From positions 38,546-102,545 of the forward strand of contig NZ_JAQLFP010000002.1 in NCBI RefSeq assembly GCF_028207065.1: a DNA stretch of 64,000 bases, in the 5' to 3' direction. The position numbers were made by a program, and so were the translations under genes. The notes below the pieces were generated by a model. That model ran no database searches. It saw only the letters and a list, made by a program, of their open reading frames with translations, and had not been told where the DNA came from. Shown here piece by piece: positions 8,852 to 16,599 of this stretch (positions are counted from its first letter, which is position 1; each line of letters opens with the position of its first letter). The stretch is from Collinsella aerofaciens (GTDB taxonomy: Bacteria; Actinomycetota; Coriobacteriia; Coriobacteriales; Coriobacteriaceae).

Positions 8852-9772
8852 ATGGCAGAGAACAAGATTCAGCTCACCAAGGCTGACCGTAAGAAGGTTT
8901 GCTTCCGTCATCAGTTCCTTCAGGGCTCGTGGAACTACGAGCGTATGCAGAACGGCGGCTGGTGCTTCGCAATGATCCCTGCGATCAAGAAGCTCTACAC
9001 CAGCAAGGATGACCAGATTGCCGCTCTTAAGCGCCACCTGGAGTTCTATAACACCCACCCCTATGTTTCCGCCCCCGTCATTGGCGTTACCCTCGCCCTC
9101 GAGGAGGAGCGCGCCAACGGTGCTCCGATTGACGACGTCGCCATTCAGGGCGTCAAGGTCGGTATGATGGGCCCGCTCGCCGGCGTCGGCGACCCCGCCT
9201 TCTGGTTCACCCTTCGCCCGATTCTGGGCGCACTGGGCGCTTCCCTGGCCCTGTCCGGCAGCATCGCCGGTCCGCTGCTGTTCTTCTTCGCGTGGAACAT
9301 CATCCGTTACGCCTTCCTGTGGTACACGCAGGAGTTTGGCTACAAGGTCGGCTCCTCCATCGCCAAGGACCTCTCCGGCGGTCTGATGGGCAAGGTCACC
9401 GAGGGTGCTTCCATCCTGGGTATGTTCATCATCGGCGCCCTGGTCGAGCGCTGGGTGTCCATCTCCTTCACCCCGGTCGTCTCCAAGGTCACGCAGTCCG
9501 CTGGCGCCTATATCGACTGGGCCAACCTGCCCGCCGGTTCTGAGGGCATCAAGCAGGCATTGACGATGTACAGCTCTGTCGGTGCCAACGCACTCGACCC
9601 GGTGAAGGTCACCACGCTTCAGGCCAACCTCGATCAGCTCATCCCCGGCCTTGCCGCCGTGTGCCTGACCCTTCTGGTCTGCAAGCTCCTCAAGAAGAAG
9701 GTCAGCCCGATCGTCATCATCCTGGCTCTCTTCGCCGTCGGCATCATCGGTCGCGTCTGCGGCTTCATGTAA
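8852..9772 (+). CDS. PTS mannose family IID component (membrane)
   Basis: A 306-residue protein with the EIID features LQGSWNYERMQNGGWCFAMI near residue 25 and GPLAGVGDPAFWFTLRPI near 110, followed by hydrophobic C-terminal segments. It completes the mannose-type permease with IIC. ATG 8852 is chosen over GTG 8843 because AGGAGGGG (8834-8841) lies 10 bases before the ATG but only one base before the GTG. The spacing from IIC is 16 bases. Confidence 0.95.
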   Translation: MAENKIQLTKADRKKVCFRHQFLQGSWNYERMQNGGWCFAMIPAIKKLYTSKDDQIAALKRHLEFYNTHPYVSAPVIGVTLALEEERANGAPIDDVAIQGVKVGMMGPLAGVGDPAFWFTLRPILGALGASLALSGSIAGPLLFFFAWNIIRYAFLWYTQEFGYKVGSSIAKDLSGGLMGKVTEGASILGMFIIGALVERWVSISFTPVVSKVTQSAGAYIDWANLPAGSEGIKQALTMYSSVGANALDPVKVTTLQANLDQLIPGLAAVCLTLLVCKLLKKKVSPIVIILALFAVGIIGRVCGFM

Positions 9773-9828
9773 GCACGCTTCGGCTTAAGACCGAGAGTTG
9801 CTAGGCAAGGGCTTTTGAGCCATTGAAA

Positions 9829-9873
9829 CGGACCGCACCCGGTGGGTACACTGGATGCGGTCCGATTGTTTTT
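9829..9873 (+). terminator. Terminator of the PTS operon
   Basis: Stem 9829-9837 with 9856-9864 (CGGACCGCA/TGCGGTCCG) followed by ATTGTTTTTA. It ends before the DUF956 gene at 9893, so that gene is reached by read-through or has its own promoter. Confidence 0.75.
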
Positions 9874-9892
9874 ATTGGAGGGCGAGGCGCGT

Positions 9893-10291
9893 ATGGCGCA
9901 ATCTCAGAACAGCACGGTCGATCTGGCAACGCCGGCAACCTGCCTGATGGGGCTTACCAGTCACGGTAACGTGATGGTGGGCAATAAGGCGTTTGAGTAC
10001 TATAACGAGCGTAATCCCGAGGATTATATCCAAATCCCGTGGGACGAGGTCGACTATATTGCCGCCGAGGTTTTGCGCGGCACCAAGAAGATTACGCGTT
10101 TTGCCATCTTTACCAAAGAGAATGGCCACTTTACGTTTTCGACGCGCAATGACAAGGAAACGCTTCGCGCGGTGCGTAAGTACATTGACGAGGACAAGCT
10201 CGTTCGTTCGCCCGACTTTATCGATGTGACGGCCAAGGGCGCCAAGAGCATCCCCTCCGTCATCAAGAACCTTTTCCACAAAGGCAACTAG
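9893..10291 (+). CDS. DUF956 family protein (mannose-PTS associated)
   Basis: A 132-residue soluble protein with IQIPWDEVDYIAAEVLRG and FAIFTKENGHFTFSTRN, typical of DUF956 (ManO-like), which is habitually encoded right after mannose-family PTS genes and is thought to modulate them. ATG 9893 is preferred because GGAGGGCGAGG precedes it; the longer in-frame start at 9842 lies inside the terminator hairpin. The molecular role is not established. Confidence 0.85.
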   Translation: MAQSQNSTVDLATPATCLMGLTSHGNVMVGNKAFEYYNERNPEDYIQIPWDEVDYIAAEVLRGTKKITRFAIFTKENGHFTFSTRNDKETLRAVRKYIDEDKLVRSPDFIDVTAKGAKSIPSVIKNLFHKGN

Positions 10292-10317
10292 CCATTAAAG
10301 AGCGCCCCCCCTAAAGT

Positions 10318-10516
10318 GGGACGCGGTTTCCCATGAGGCTCGATCGGGAAAGTGCATCCCGGTTCGAGTGCCGATTGCGGGATGTAGTTTCCGGAACGGG
10401 CCCGTTTGGGAAACCGTGTCCCGTTTCGAGTCGAAATTCTGGGACACAGTTTCCCAGCGAGGTCCCATGGGGAAAGTCTGACCCAGAATTTGCCTGGATA
10501 GTGGGACGCACTTTCC
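10318..10516. repeat. Array of palindromes with 61-62 bp period
   Basis: Three and a half units. Each has an arm of type GGGACRCRGTTTCCC (starting at 10318, 10379, 10441, 10503), a 13-15 nt centre, the opposite arm GGGAAANNGNRTCCC (10346, 10408, 10470), then exactly 18 bases before the next unit. The 18-base linkers partly continue the dyad: AAATTCTGGG before the third arm is mirrored by CCCAGAATTT after it. A second array of the same family is at 34759-34941. It fills most of the 305-base gap between the DUF956 gene and tRNA-Arg. No coding sense was found. Confidence 0.85.
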
Positions 10517-10596
10517 GGAGGGCTGTTCCACCACAACTTCGAAGAGTGGCTACACGCTGCATCACAACGTGTAAATCTGCTACACTAGTACAACAT

Positions 10597-10672
10597 GCCT
10601 CCGTAGCTCAGGGGATAGAGCACCGCTCTCCTAAAGCGGGTGTCGACGGTTCGAATCCGCCCGGGGGCACCA
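10597..10672 (+). tRNA. tRNA-Arg (anticodon CCU)
   Basis: 76 bases including an encoded CCA. Acceptor stem GCCTCCG pairs with CGGGGGC. Anticodon stem CCGCT/AGCGG closes the loop CTCCTAA, giving anticodon CCT and decoding AGG. TTCGAAT forms the T loop. The 3' half, from base 10627, is duplicated at 24129-24176 and is the attachment site of the integrated element. Confidence 0.95.
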
Positions 10673-10674
10673 GA
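10627..10674 (+). repeat. attL, 48-bp direct repeat in tRNA-Arg 3' half
   Basis: Identical to 24129-24176, from TCTCCTAAAG in the anticodon loop to the CCAGA just past the tRNA. The sequences diverge on both sides (GC before and AAA after here; TA before and GAT after at the right copy), which defines the core. Confidence 0.93.
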
Positions 10675-10681
10675 AAAATCG

Positions 10682-10726
10682 CAGGTCAGGAGTTAATTTT
10701 GCTTCTGACCTGTTCTGGTTTTAGGG
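10682..10726 (+). terminator. Hairpin after tRNA-Arg
   Basis: CAGGTCAG (10682-10689) pairs with CTGACCTG (10705-10712), followed by TTCTGGTTTTAG. It probably supplies the element-borne replacement for the tRNA terminator displaced to 24185. Confidence 0.55.
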
Positions 10727-10753
10727 TTAAGAACTGCTTTTGTTTGTAAATTT

Positions 10754-10968
10754 GGTAAGTAAATAATTTAACTTACCGAGTTTTCCACTGAAAACAGGAA
10801 ATCACCATTTTGGGGATAAAAAGTTTTCAACAGCCGTTAGTCGGTTCCATTTTGGTGAAGCGCTTCCTCAATTTGGGTAAAAAATTTCACCATTTTGATG
10901 ATTCGGCTGCTTTGAGTTTTTGATAAAAACGCCTGTTCAGAAGCTTGCGCTATACCCATTTTGGTGAA
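10754..10968. repeat. Iteron-like CCATTTTGGTGA repeats near attL
   Basis: Five related copies of CACCATTTTGGTGA start at about 10803, 10847, 10869 (degenerate), 10888 and 10955; the best form is itself a CACCA/TGGTG dyad. Just before them lies the inverted repeat GGTAAGT/ACTTACC (10754-10777). Position beside attL suggests integrase or excisionase arm sites, or a replication or regulatory region. The 541-base stretch 10673-11213 holds these and the 91-bp repeats, and no gene. Confidence 0.6.
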
Positions 10969-11000
10969 ACCAATTAATAGAGAAATATACTATAAAAATA

Positions 11001-11178
11001 TAGGGACGGCGATGCCGTCCTCTTCGCTCGCGAAGCTCGCTGCGCGGCCACGTACCGTGTCCTTGCCGCCGGCTAAGCCGTCGATAAAGAATAGGGACAG
11101 CGATGCTGTCCCCCTTCGCTCGCGAAGCTCGCTGCGCGGTCACGTGCCGTGACCTTGCCGCCGGCTGTGCCGTCGATT
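11001..11178. repeat. Two tandem 91-bp repeats with a conserved hairpin
   Basis: Units begin TAGGGAC at 11001 and 11092. Each opens with a perfect hairpin: GGACGGC-GAT-GCCGTCC in the first, GGACAGC-GAT-GCTGTCC in the second, so one base pair has changed from G-C to A-T with pairing kept. TTCGCTCGCGAAGCTCGC is shared, and both units end GCCGTCGAT. No coding frame is evident. Confidence 0.75.
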
Positions 11179-11213
11179 GATTCGCTCACTGCGTTCGCTG
11201 ATTGATTGATGGA

Positions 11214-11447
11214 CTAATCCGTTTTCTCAGTCACACCAGTCATGAGTGCAGCGATTGTCATGTCGAATCCGTTAGCAATTTTACAGAGGTTAGAAAGACT
11301 GACATTTCTTCGTCCGACCTCTATCGAGGCGTAGTAAGACCTGTCCATGCCGATGCGATTCGCAAATTGTACTTGAGAGTAACCAGACTTTGATCTTAAT
11401 TCTTTGCAGCGTAGACCAAAGGATCGTTGTAGCGGCGAGATATCCAT
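11214..11447 (-). CDS. XRE family helix-turn-helix regulator
   Basis: A 77-residue protein that is essentially one HTH_XRE domain: LRCKELRSKSGYSQVQFA, then SYYASIEVGRRNVSLSNLCK. It is read leftward, away from the surface-protein gene. The start is uncertain: ATG 11447 gives a normal compact domain, while in-frame ATG 11462 and TTG 11483 would add 5 or 12 residues, and none has a clear ribosome site. Two inverted repeats lie over and upstream of its start, so autoregulation is likely. Probably the element's control switch. Confidence 0.82.
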   Translation of the reverse strand: MDISPLQRSFGLRCKELRSKSGYSQVQFANRIGMDRSYYASIEVGRRNVSLSNLCKIANGFDMTIAALMTGVTEKTD

Positions 11448-11503
11448 GACAAAAAGAGTCATGGATTGTTGTATAAAAGCCAACGGACTATATACAACAA
11501 TCC
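11443..11503. promoter_or_regulatory. Overlapping inverted repeats, probable XRE operators
   Basis: GGATTGTTGTATA (11463-11475) is repeated inverted at 11491-11503 (13 bp perfect, 15-bp spacer), and TCCATGAC (11443-11450) pairs with GTCATGGA (11458-11465). The first dyad contains TATATA on the leftward strand, a plausible -10 for the XRE gene, so binding there would block that promoter and perhaps the rightward one toward 11585. Confidence 0.65.
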
Positions 11504-11584
11504 CTGTTAAAGCGCATAATTATCTCTATTGGAAAGCACTCTGATGCCCAGTCGGATAGGGCACGGAAAAGGAATGGAATAGCA

Positions 11585-14500
11585 ATGACTCAGGGAAAGC
11601 ATTTCGCTGCCGGCGGCGATCACTTCGCCACACTGCCAAACAAAAAGATTCACGCCCCGAAGGGGATCGCGCGTCTGACCGTCACCGCGGCGACCATGGC
11701 CGCCATGACCGGATCGAGCCTCATCTCACCGTTCACGGCATTCGCCCAGACCGGTGACGGGGGCACGCAGCACCCCGCCGTGATGTCGCCGATCGCCGCC
11801 CACGCCGGCGCGGCATCCGGTGTCGGCGCGAAATCCGCCGCACAGACCATCGCGGACCTGCAGAAGGCAGTCGACGAGGCGAAGGCGAAGGAGGACGCCG
11901 CCAAGGCATCCTACGATGAGGCCGCCGGTCCCTACAACGAGGCGGCTTCCGCCCGCGACCAGGCCAAGGCATCCTACGATTCGGCAGTCAGCGCCGGCAC
12001 GGCAGCCGACCGAGCGGCAATGGACGAGTACGCCCGTCAGGTCGCGGAGGGCAAGGACGCCGCCGATGCTGCCGGCAAGGACCTCGAGCAGGCGAAGGCG
12101 GGTCTCGCAGACGCCAAGGCGGATGCATCCGAGAAGGACGAAGCGTACCAGTCCGCCATCAAGGCGGCTCAGGATGCCAAGGATGCCCTCGATAAAGCCA
12201 AGGCAGATGCCGTAAGCGCCACCCCGGAGGCTATCCGTGCCGCCGAGCAGGCGGTACGCGACGCCCAGGCTGCCGTGGACAGGGCACAGGCCGATCTCGA
12301 CAACGCCAACGCGACGCTTGGCGAGGCCCAGTCCAAGTTGGTTGCGGCCCAGTCTGCAAAGGATGCCGCCGAAGCCGTCCTCGCCGCAGCCCAGCAGAAC
12401 AAGGACACGACGGATGCGAAGGCCGCAGCCGCCAGCGCCGCCTACGAGAAGGCGAAAGCCGACCTCGCCGCAGCGGAGGCAGGCGCCAGCGGCCCGGAGT
12501 ACGATGCGGCAAAACAGAAGGTCGCGGACGCAGAGGCAGCCCTCGCTACCGCACGAGCGGCACAGTCCCAGTGCGAGTCCGAGCTCGAGCAGGCACAGTC
12601 CGCTGCGGCAACGGCACAAGCCGACCTGAATGATGCCCAGGTGGCCCTCTCCGTAAAGCAGCAGGCCGCGGCCGATGCCGAATCCGGCGTGAACGCCGCC
12701 CAGTCCGCACTCGATGCCGCGAACGCCGACCTCGATGCGGCCAAGCAGGCGAATGCCGACGCCGTCGCCAAGCTGGATGCAGCGAAGCAGGCTGTCAAGG
12801 ACGCTGAGTCCGCCAAGGCAGCCGCCGATGTAGAGCTTGCGAACGCCAAGGCCGCAAAGGATACCGCAGACGCCGCCGTGACCGCCGCGCAGCAGAAGGT
12901 CGACGAGGCCCAGGCGAAACTCGATTCCGCCGACGCGCAGCTCAAGCAGGGAGCCATCGGCTTCTTCCGTGCCATGGGTGCCGATGACGCAGTCAACATC
13001 ATCCTGAACGCCAAATATGCCGGAAAGACCGAAGTCGGCAACTCCAAAGACGCCACGTCTCTTGACAATATGCTCAATGCGATCAAGTGGATGAAGTCCG
13101 TCAACGACTACCGCAAGTCGGTCGGCCTGTCCGAGCTCCATGTCACCTACAAGCTCATCGCCGGTGCCATTGCAGATGCCAACTACAGTGACACCGTGCT
13201 CGAGCATGCCCGCCAATATGATTTTGCCGAAAACCTGGCATGGAATTACGGAATCGATCCGAGTGGGCAGTGGATCGAGCAGGAGAAGGGCTTTTTCGAC
13301 AAGGCAACGGAGGCCCTTTATGGAGTCACCGGTCTTGTCGGCAAGGATGCCTATGATTTCTATGCAAAGAACGGCGTCGCAATCAACCATTGGATTGCAA
13401 ACAACTGCCGCTGGGAGAACGGCAGCAGCGGCACCGTCGGCCATTACATGAACATCATCAATCCCGAACTCGCCGTTATGGGAATGGCAACCTGCACCAA
13501 GGGCACCATGTCCGGGCTTCAGACGCAGTGCTACACCGCAGAGATCTCCGGCTGGTCCGGCTCCGGTTGGAACACGAACCCCATCTCCGTCGACGAGTAC
13601 GAGCAAAAGCTGACCTCCTATATCAACGGTCTCAAGAACGCCAAGAGCGCACTCGACGCAGCCAAGGCCGATCTCGCATCCAAGCAGCAGGCAGCCACCG
13701 ACGCCGCTGAAACCGTCCAGCAGAAGCAGGACGCAGCGGATTCCGCACAGGCAGGTGTCGATGCCGCGAAGCAGGACGTCACCGATGCCCAGCGTGCCGT
13801 CGATGCCGCAAAGGCTGATCTCGCATCCAAGCAGCAGGGCGTCACGGATGCCCAGACCGAGCTTGATGCGGCGAAATCGGACCTCGATGCCGCCAACGCG
13901 GCAGTCGATACGGCAAAGTCGACCGTCCAGCAGAAACAGGTCGCCTTTGATGCCGCCAACGCAGCCGTAACGGCCGCACAGACCAAGCTGGATTCCGCCA
14001 AGGCGAACACCGAGGCCAAGCAGCAGGGCGTCACGGATGCGAACGCCGATCTCGCGAAGTTCTTCCAGGACGTCGCCGATGCCAAGAAGGCGCTCGATAC
14101 CGCAAAGAGCGCCCATGACGCGGCGGAAGCCGACCAGGCCGAGAAGGCGGCGGTCCTCGCAGCCGCCAAGCAAAAGGCGGATACCACCGCAAGCGCCCTC
14201 GCGGATGCCCAGCGTGCCGTCGATGCCGCAAAGGCCGACACCGGCGTTGCCGCCGACAAGCTCACCGGCTCCCAGACCGATCTCGAGGACGCACAGTCGA
14301 ACCTCGACATCCTCACCGGTCTTGCCGCGAAGCTCGCAGAGGCACAGCAGCGCGAGCAGGATGCAGTAAAGGCCGTCAATGACACCAAGGCCGCGCTCGA
14401 TGCCGCGAAGGCGGATACCATCGCCGCCGAGTCCCTGGTCTCCGCCGCCGAGCAGGCGAAGGCGCAGGCAGACGCCAAGCTGGCGAGGCTGAACTCCATC

Positions 14501-14941
14501 GACGCCGGCGCGGCGCTCGCCTCCGGCCATGACGCGAACGCGGATGACGCCCTCAACGCGCTTTTCGCCGCAGCAGTCGAGGCGCGTGCCAAGGTCGCGC
14601 CCGCAAAGGCAATCCTGGACGAGAAGCAGGCTGCGCTGGACGGACTCCAGCCCGGCTATGATGCGGCACTCGCCGCCTATGAGCTGGCGAAGTCCGACCG
14701 CATCGCGGCGGAGCAGAAGCTTTCCGATGAGATCGCACGACAGGAGGCGGAGGAGGCCGCAAAGCAGCAGGCGGCATACAGCCCGAAGCATCTCGCAGGC
14801 ACGGAGACCGCCCAGCGCGGCAGTCTCGCCCAGACCGGCGACCGCGCGGGACTCATCGGCGAGACGTTCGTCATCGGCGGTACCGTCCTCGTGGCGGCCG
14901 GCGTCTTCCTCGACCGGAAGAAGCGCCGCGAGCAGATGTAA
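11585..14941 (+). CDS. Large LPxTG-type surface protein with CAP domain and coiled coils, surface-exclusion-like
   Basis: A 1118-residue protein. A long N-terminal export signal ends near ISPFTAFAQTG (residue 57). Residues about 80-450 are Ala/Lys/Asp/Glu heptads predicted to form a long coiled coil. About 455-665 is a globular CAP/SCP-like domain (MLNAIKWMKSVNDYRKSVGL; HARQYDFAENLAWNYG; NHWIANNCRW). A second coiled coil covers about 690-1075. The C-terminus has a sortase-like signal: LAQTGD, a hydrophobic stretch and KKRREQM; Ala replaces the usual Pro of LPxTG. This order resembles SEC10/PgrA surface-exclusion proteins of conjugative plasmids, which reduce redundant transfer into a host already carrying the element; an adhesin is the alternative. 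RBS AAAAGGA lies about 11 bases before the ATG. Confidence 0.85.
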   Translation: MTQGKHFAAGGDHFATLPNKKIHAPKGIARLTVTAATMAAMTGSSLISPFTAFAQTGDGGTQHPAVMSPIAAHAGAASGVGAKSAAQTIADLQKAVDEAKAKEDAAKASYDEAAGPYNEAASARDQAKASYDSAVSAGTAADRAAMDEYARQVAEGKDAADAAGKDLEQAKAGLADAKADASEKDEAYQSAIKAAQDAKDALDKAKADAVSATPEAIRAAEQAVRDAQAAVDRAQADLDNANATLGEAQSKLVAAQSAKDAAEAVLAAAQQNKDTTDAKAAAASAAYEKAKADLAAAEAGASGPEYDAAKQKVADAEAALATARAAQSQCESELEQAQSAAATAQADLNDAQVALSVKQQAAADAESGVNAAQSALDAANADLDAAKQANADAVAKLDAAKQAVKDAESAKAAADVELANAKAAKDTADAAVTAAQQKVDEAQAKLDSADAQLKQGAIGFFRAMGADDAVNIILNAKYAGKTEVGNSKDATSLDNMLNAIKWMKSVNDYRKSVGLSELHVTYKLIAGAIADANYSDTVLEHARQYDFAENLAWNYGIDPSGQWIEQEKGFFDKATEALYGVTGLVGKDAYDFYAKNGVAINHWIANNCRWENGSSGTVGHYMNIINPELAVMGMATCTKGTMSGLQTQCYTAEISGWSGSGWNTNPISVDEYEQKLTSYINGLKNAKSALDAAKADLASKQQAATDAAETVQQKQDAADSAQAGVDAAKQDVTDAQRAVDAAKADLASKQQGVTDAQTELDAAKSDLDAANAAVDTAKSTVQQKQVAFDAANAAVTAAQTKLDSAKANTEAKQQGVTDANADLAKFFQDVADAKKALDTAKSAHDAAEADQAEKAAVLAAAKQKADTTASALADAQRAVDAAKADTGVAADKLTGSQTDLEDAQSNLDILTGLAAKLAEAQQREQDAVKAVNDTKAALDAAKADTIAAESLVSAAEQAKAQADAKLARLNSIDAGAALASGHDANADDALNALFAAAVEARAKVAPAKAILDEKQAALDGLQPGYDAALAAYELAKSDRIAAEQKLSDEIARQEAEEAAKQQAAYSPKHLAGTETAQRGSLAQTGDRAGLIGETFVIGGTVLVAAGVFLDRKKRREQM

Positions 14942-15006
14942 AAGCGAGTCGGGCGTTGGATATCGGCTAGTGTCCAACGCCCGGTTTCATGGACGGGGAG
15001 ATCGGT

Positions 15007-15651
15007 GTGAGAAAAAAGGCTATTATCGTTGCGCTTCTGGTGTGCCTTTCGGCACCTCAACTTGGATGTGCCGGCGTTGCAAAGCAAGGAAGCGGCTCTA
15101 CGGAAAGGGCCGCCACAGCGGTAAAGAACAAAGACAAAAAGAAGCCAAGCGAAGAAAAGGCGGCGCAAACCTCTGGAACCAAGACCGAGGAGAAGAAAGA
15201 ATCCGACGACAAGGACCAGAAGTCCGATGACTCCAAGAAGGAGGATAACAAGTCTTCCGATTCCTCGAAGTCGGACAGCAAGGGCGATTCCTCCCAGTCC
15301 AAGCAGAATTCCGGCAATTCGCAGGGCTCTGGCAGCAACAATTCCTCTTCCAACGGCGGTAGCCAGAAGAAGTGGGTTGCCGAGCAGGGCCACTGGGAGA
15401 CTGATTACAGCCAGGTCTGGGTGCCGAATGTGGTATATACGCGTCATGAACGTTACATTTGTAGTGCATGCGGTGCATCTTTCGATTCTATAGCCGCTTG
15501 GTCAGCTCATAGTGACGCAATGTGGGAACAAGGTCAAGACCATGGAGCATATATCAATGATTCGTATACTACCTCTGAGGACCAGGGACATTATGAACAG
15601 AAGGCTACGGGGCAGCATTGGGTCGTCGATGTTGCCGGTCACTGGGAATGA
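15007..15651 (+). CDS. Predicted lipoprotein with C-terminal zinc-finger-like segment
   Basis: A 214-residue protein from GTG 15007, preceded by GGGGAG; the in-frame ATG 14989 would spoil the signal peptide. Signal VRKKAIIVALLVCLSAPQLG precedes Cys 22, an imperfect lipobox. Residues about 35-115 are a Lys/Asp/Ser-rich flexible stalk. The C-terminal 90 residues are Trp/His-rich, with GHWE at both ends and a CSACG...H...H arrangement (YICSACGASFDS) that could bind zinc. It lies 65 bases after the surface-protein gene and ends in a strong terminator, so the two may form one surface-module transcript. Function unknown. Confidence 0.75.
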   Translation: MRKKAIIVALLVCLSAPQLGCAGVAKQGSGSTERAATAVKNKDKKKPSEEKAAQTSGTKTEEKKESDDKDQKSDDSKKEDNKSSDSSKSDSKGDSSQSKQNSGNSQGSGSNNSSSNGGSQKKWVAEQGHWETDYSQVWVPNVVYTRHERYICSACGASFDSIAAWSAHSDAMWEQGQDHGAYINDSYTTSEDQGHYEQKATGQHWVVDVAGHWE

Positions 15652-15702
15652 TGGACATATGTTCCTCTCCTCTTACATTCGGTAAATGTTTATTTATTTG
15701 TG

Positions 15703-15727
15703 GGCGGCCGGTTCGGCCGCCTTTTTT
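15703..15727 (+). terminator. Rho-independent terminator after the lipoprotein gene
   Basis: GGCGGCC (15703-15709) and GGCCGCC (15715-15721), a 5-nt loop, then six T. Confidence 0.93.
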
Positions 15728-16341
15728 AGACGCCCAGTCTGGGAGCAAACGATAGAAAAGCAATCAAACGAGAGGCCGTTCCAAAAGAATCCGGCGGTGC
15801 CGGATGCTTTGGGCAAAACCTTCCGCAAATCGGTAAGGTCTTCCATCAACTTGCTTCAGCCCTCGCCCGGAGTCCGCTGCGCGGTAATGCAAACACTCGG
15901 CATCCCTCGCATTCGCATCACCGCTCCGCTCTCGCTACAGCGAATTTCTAACACTCAGCATCCTTCGCGTTAAAAATTCGCTTCCGCTCACGGTCTCCGC
16001 TGACACTACGACACCGCGAAGCCTTTCGCTCGAAACGAGGCCTCTCATTTCGTGTCTACGCTACGCTCCGCCCAATCGCCGTTCCGGTGATTGCAAGATG
16101 ACTGTGGGTGGCATTTTTGTGGGCCCATTCGGACCCCAAAAACACCACGCCACAGACCTTGCCTATCGCCTGCTGCGGCGATAAGGTTATCGTGAAGTTG
16201 AAACTTCGCGATGAAGAATCGCGGCGACGATTCTTCATTTTTGGAACGACGCCAGCCGTTCCTCATCAAGGAAAGCGAATCGCATAGCAGGTTTTGATCG
16301 GAGGCCTCTCCGATCGCTGATTCGTTTTCCGAGGAGGAATC
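15728..16341. other. Noncoding region upstream of the mob genes, candidate oriT
   Basis: A 614-base stretch without a convincing gene. The right half is dense in dyads: a GTGGTGTTTTTG-type imperfect hairpin at about 16105-16155, CCTATCGCC against GGCGATAAGG at about 16165-16187, a perfect 10-bp hairpin TGAAGAATCG/CGATTCTTCA (16212-16221 with 16228-16237) followed by T5, and GATCGGAG/CTCCGATC (16296-16303 with 16308-16315). Origins of transfer usually lie directly before mobC-relaxase genes and consist of such dyads; I could not assign a nic site. The left half holds repeated CGCTCCGCTC-like words only. Confidence 0.55.
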
Positions 16342-16599
16342 ATGAGCAGGCTCCGCCCACACACCGTCAAGGCGTCTCTTTCAAATGACGAGAAGAAAAC
16401 CATCGCTGCAATCGCAAAGCGACATGAGATGAGCGAGGCGGAACTCATCCGCTTCGTTTTGTGCAATGCCGACGATCTCGATATCGATTTTGGTTTTTCG
16501 GAAATCGCTGGGCAGAAATTCCGAACCGATGACATTCACGTCCGGGTCTCGCCGGAAGAAAAAAGAAAATCGAAAGCAATGCTGATTCCCTTGGCGTGA
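16342..16599 (+). CDS. MobC-like relaxosome protein, N-terminal part (frameshifted)
   Basis: An 85-residue frame after GAGGAGGAATC. An N-terminal ribbon-helix-helix-like segment (VKASLSNDEKKTIAAIAKRH) leads to the MobC motif start DDIHVRVSPEEKRK at about residues 65-76. The MobC domain then breaks: a -1 shift at the A-rich stretch near 16559-16569 would continue with KIESNADSLGVTVSSYARR into the next frame, as in intact MobC proteins. In the zero frame only ten unrelated residues follow to the stop. MobC assists the relaxase at oriT. Either a one-base loss in an A-run or translational slippage explains it. Confidence 0.75.
   Translation: MSRLRPHTVKASLSNDEKKTIAAIAKRHEMSEAELIRFVLCNADDLDIDFGFSEIAGQKFRTDDIHVRVSPEEKRKSKAMLIPLA

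Noticed and set aside
10318..10516. CRISPR array
   Set aside because: The period is regular, but the repeats are palindromic in both arms, linkers are similar to each other rather than unique, and no cas gene is present.
11585..14941. Internal tandem DNA duplications in the surface protein gene
   Set aside because: Repeated words such as GATGCCGCAAAGGC reflect Ala/Lys/Asp heptads; I found no long exact duplicated blocks beyond segments of about 30 bases.
14942..14988. A strong terminator after the surface protein gene
   Set aside because: CGGGCGTTGGA and TCCAACGCCCG form a dyad (about 14950-14982) but the loop and the weak T content leave termination uncertain, so it is not listed as a feature.
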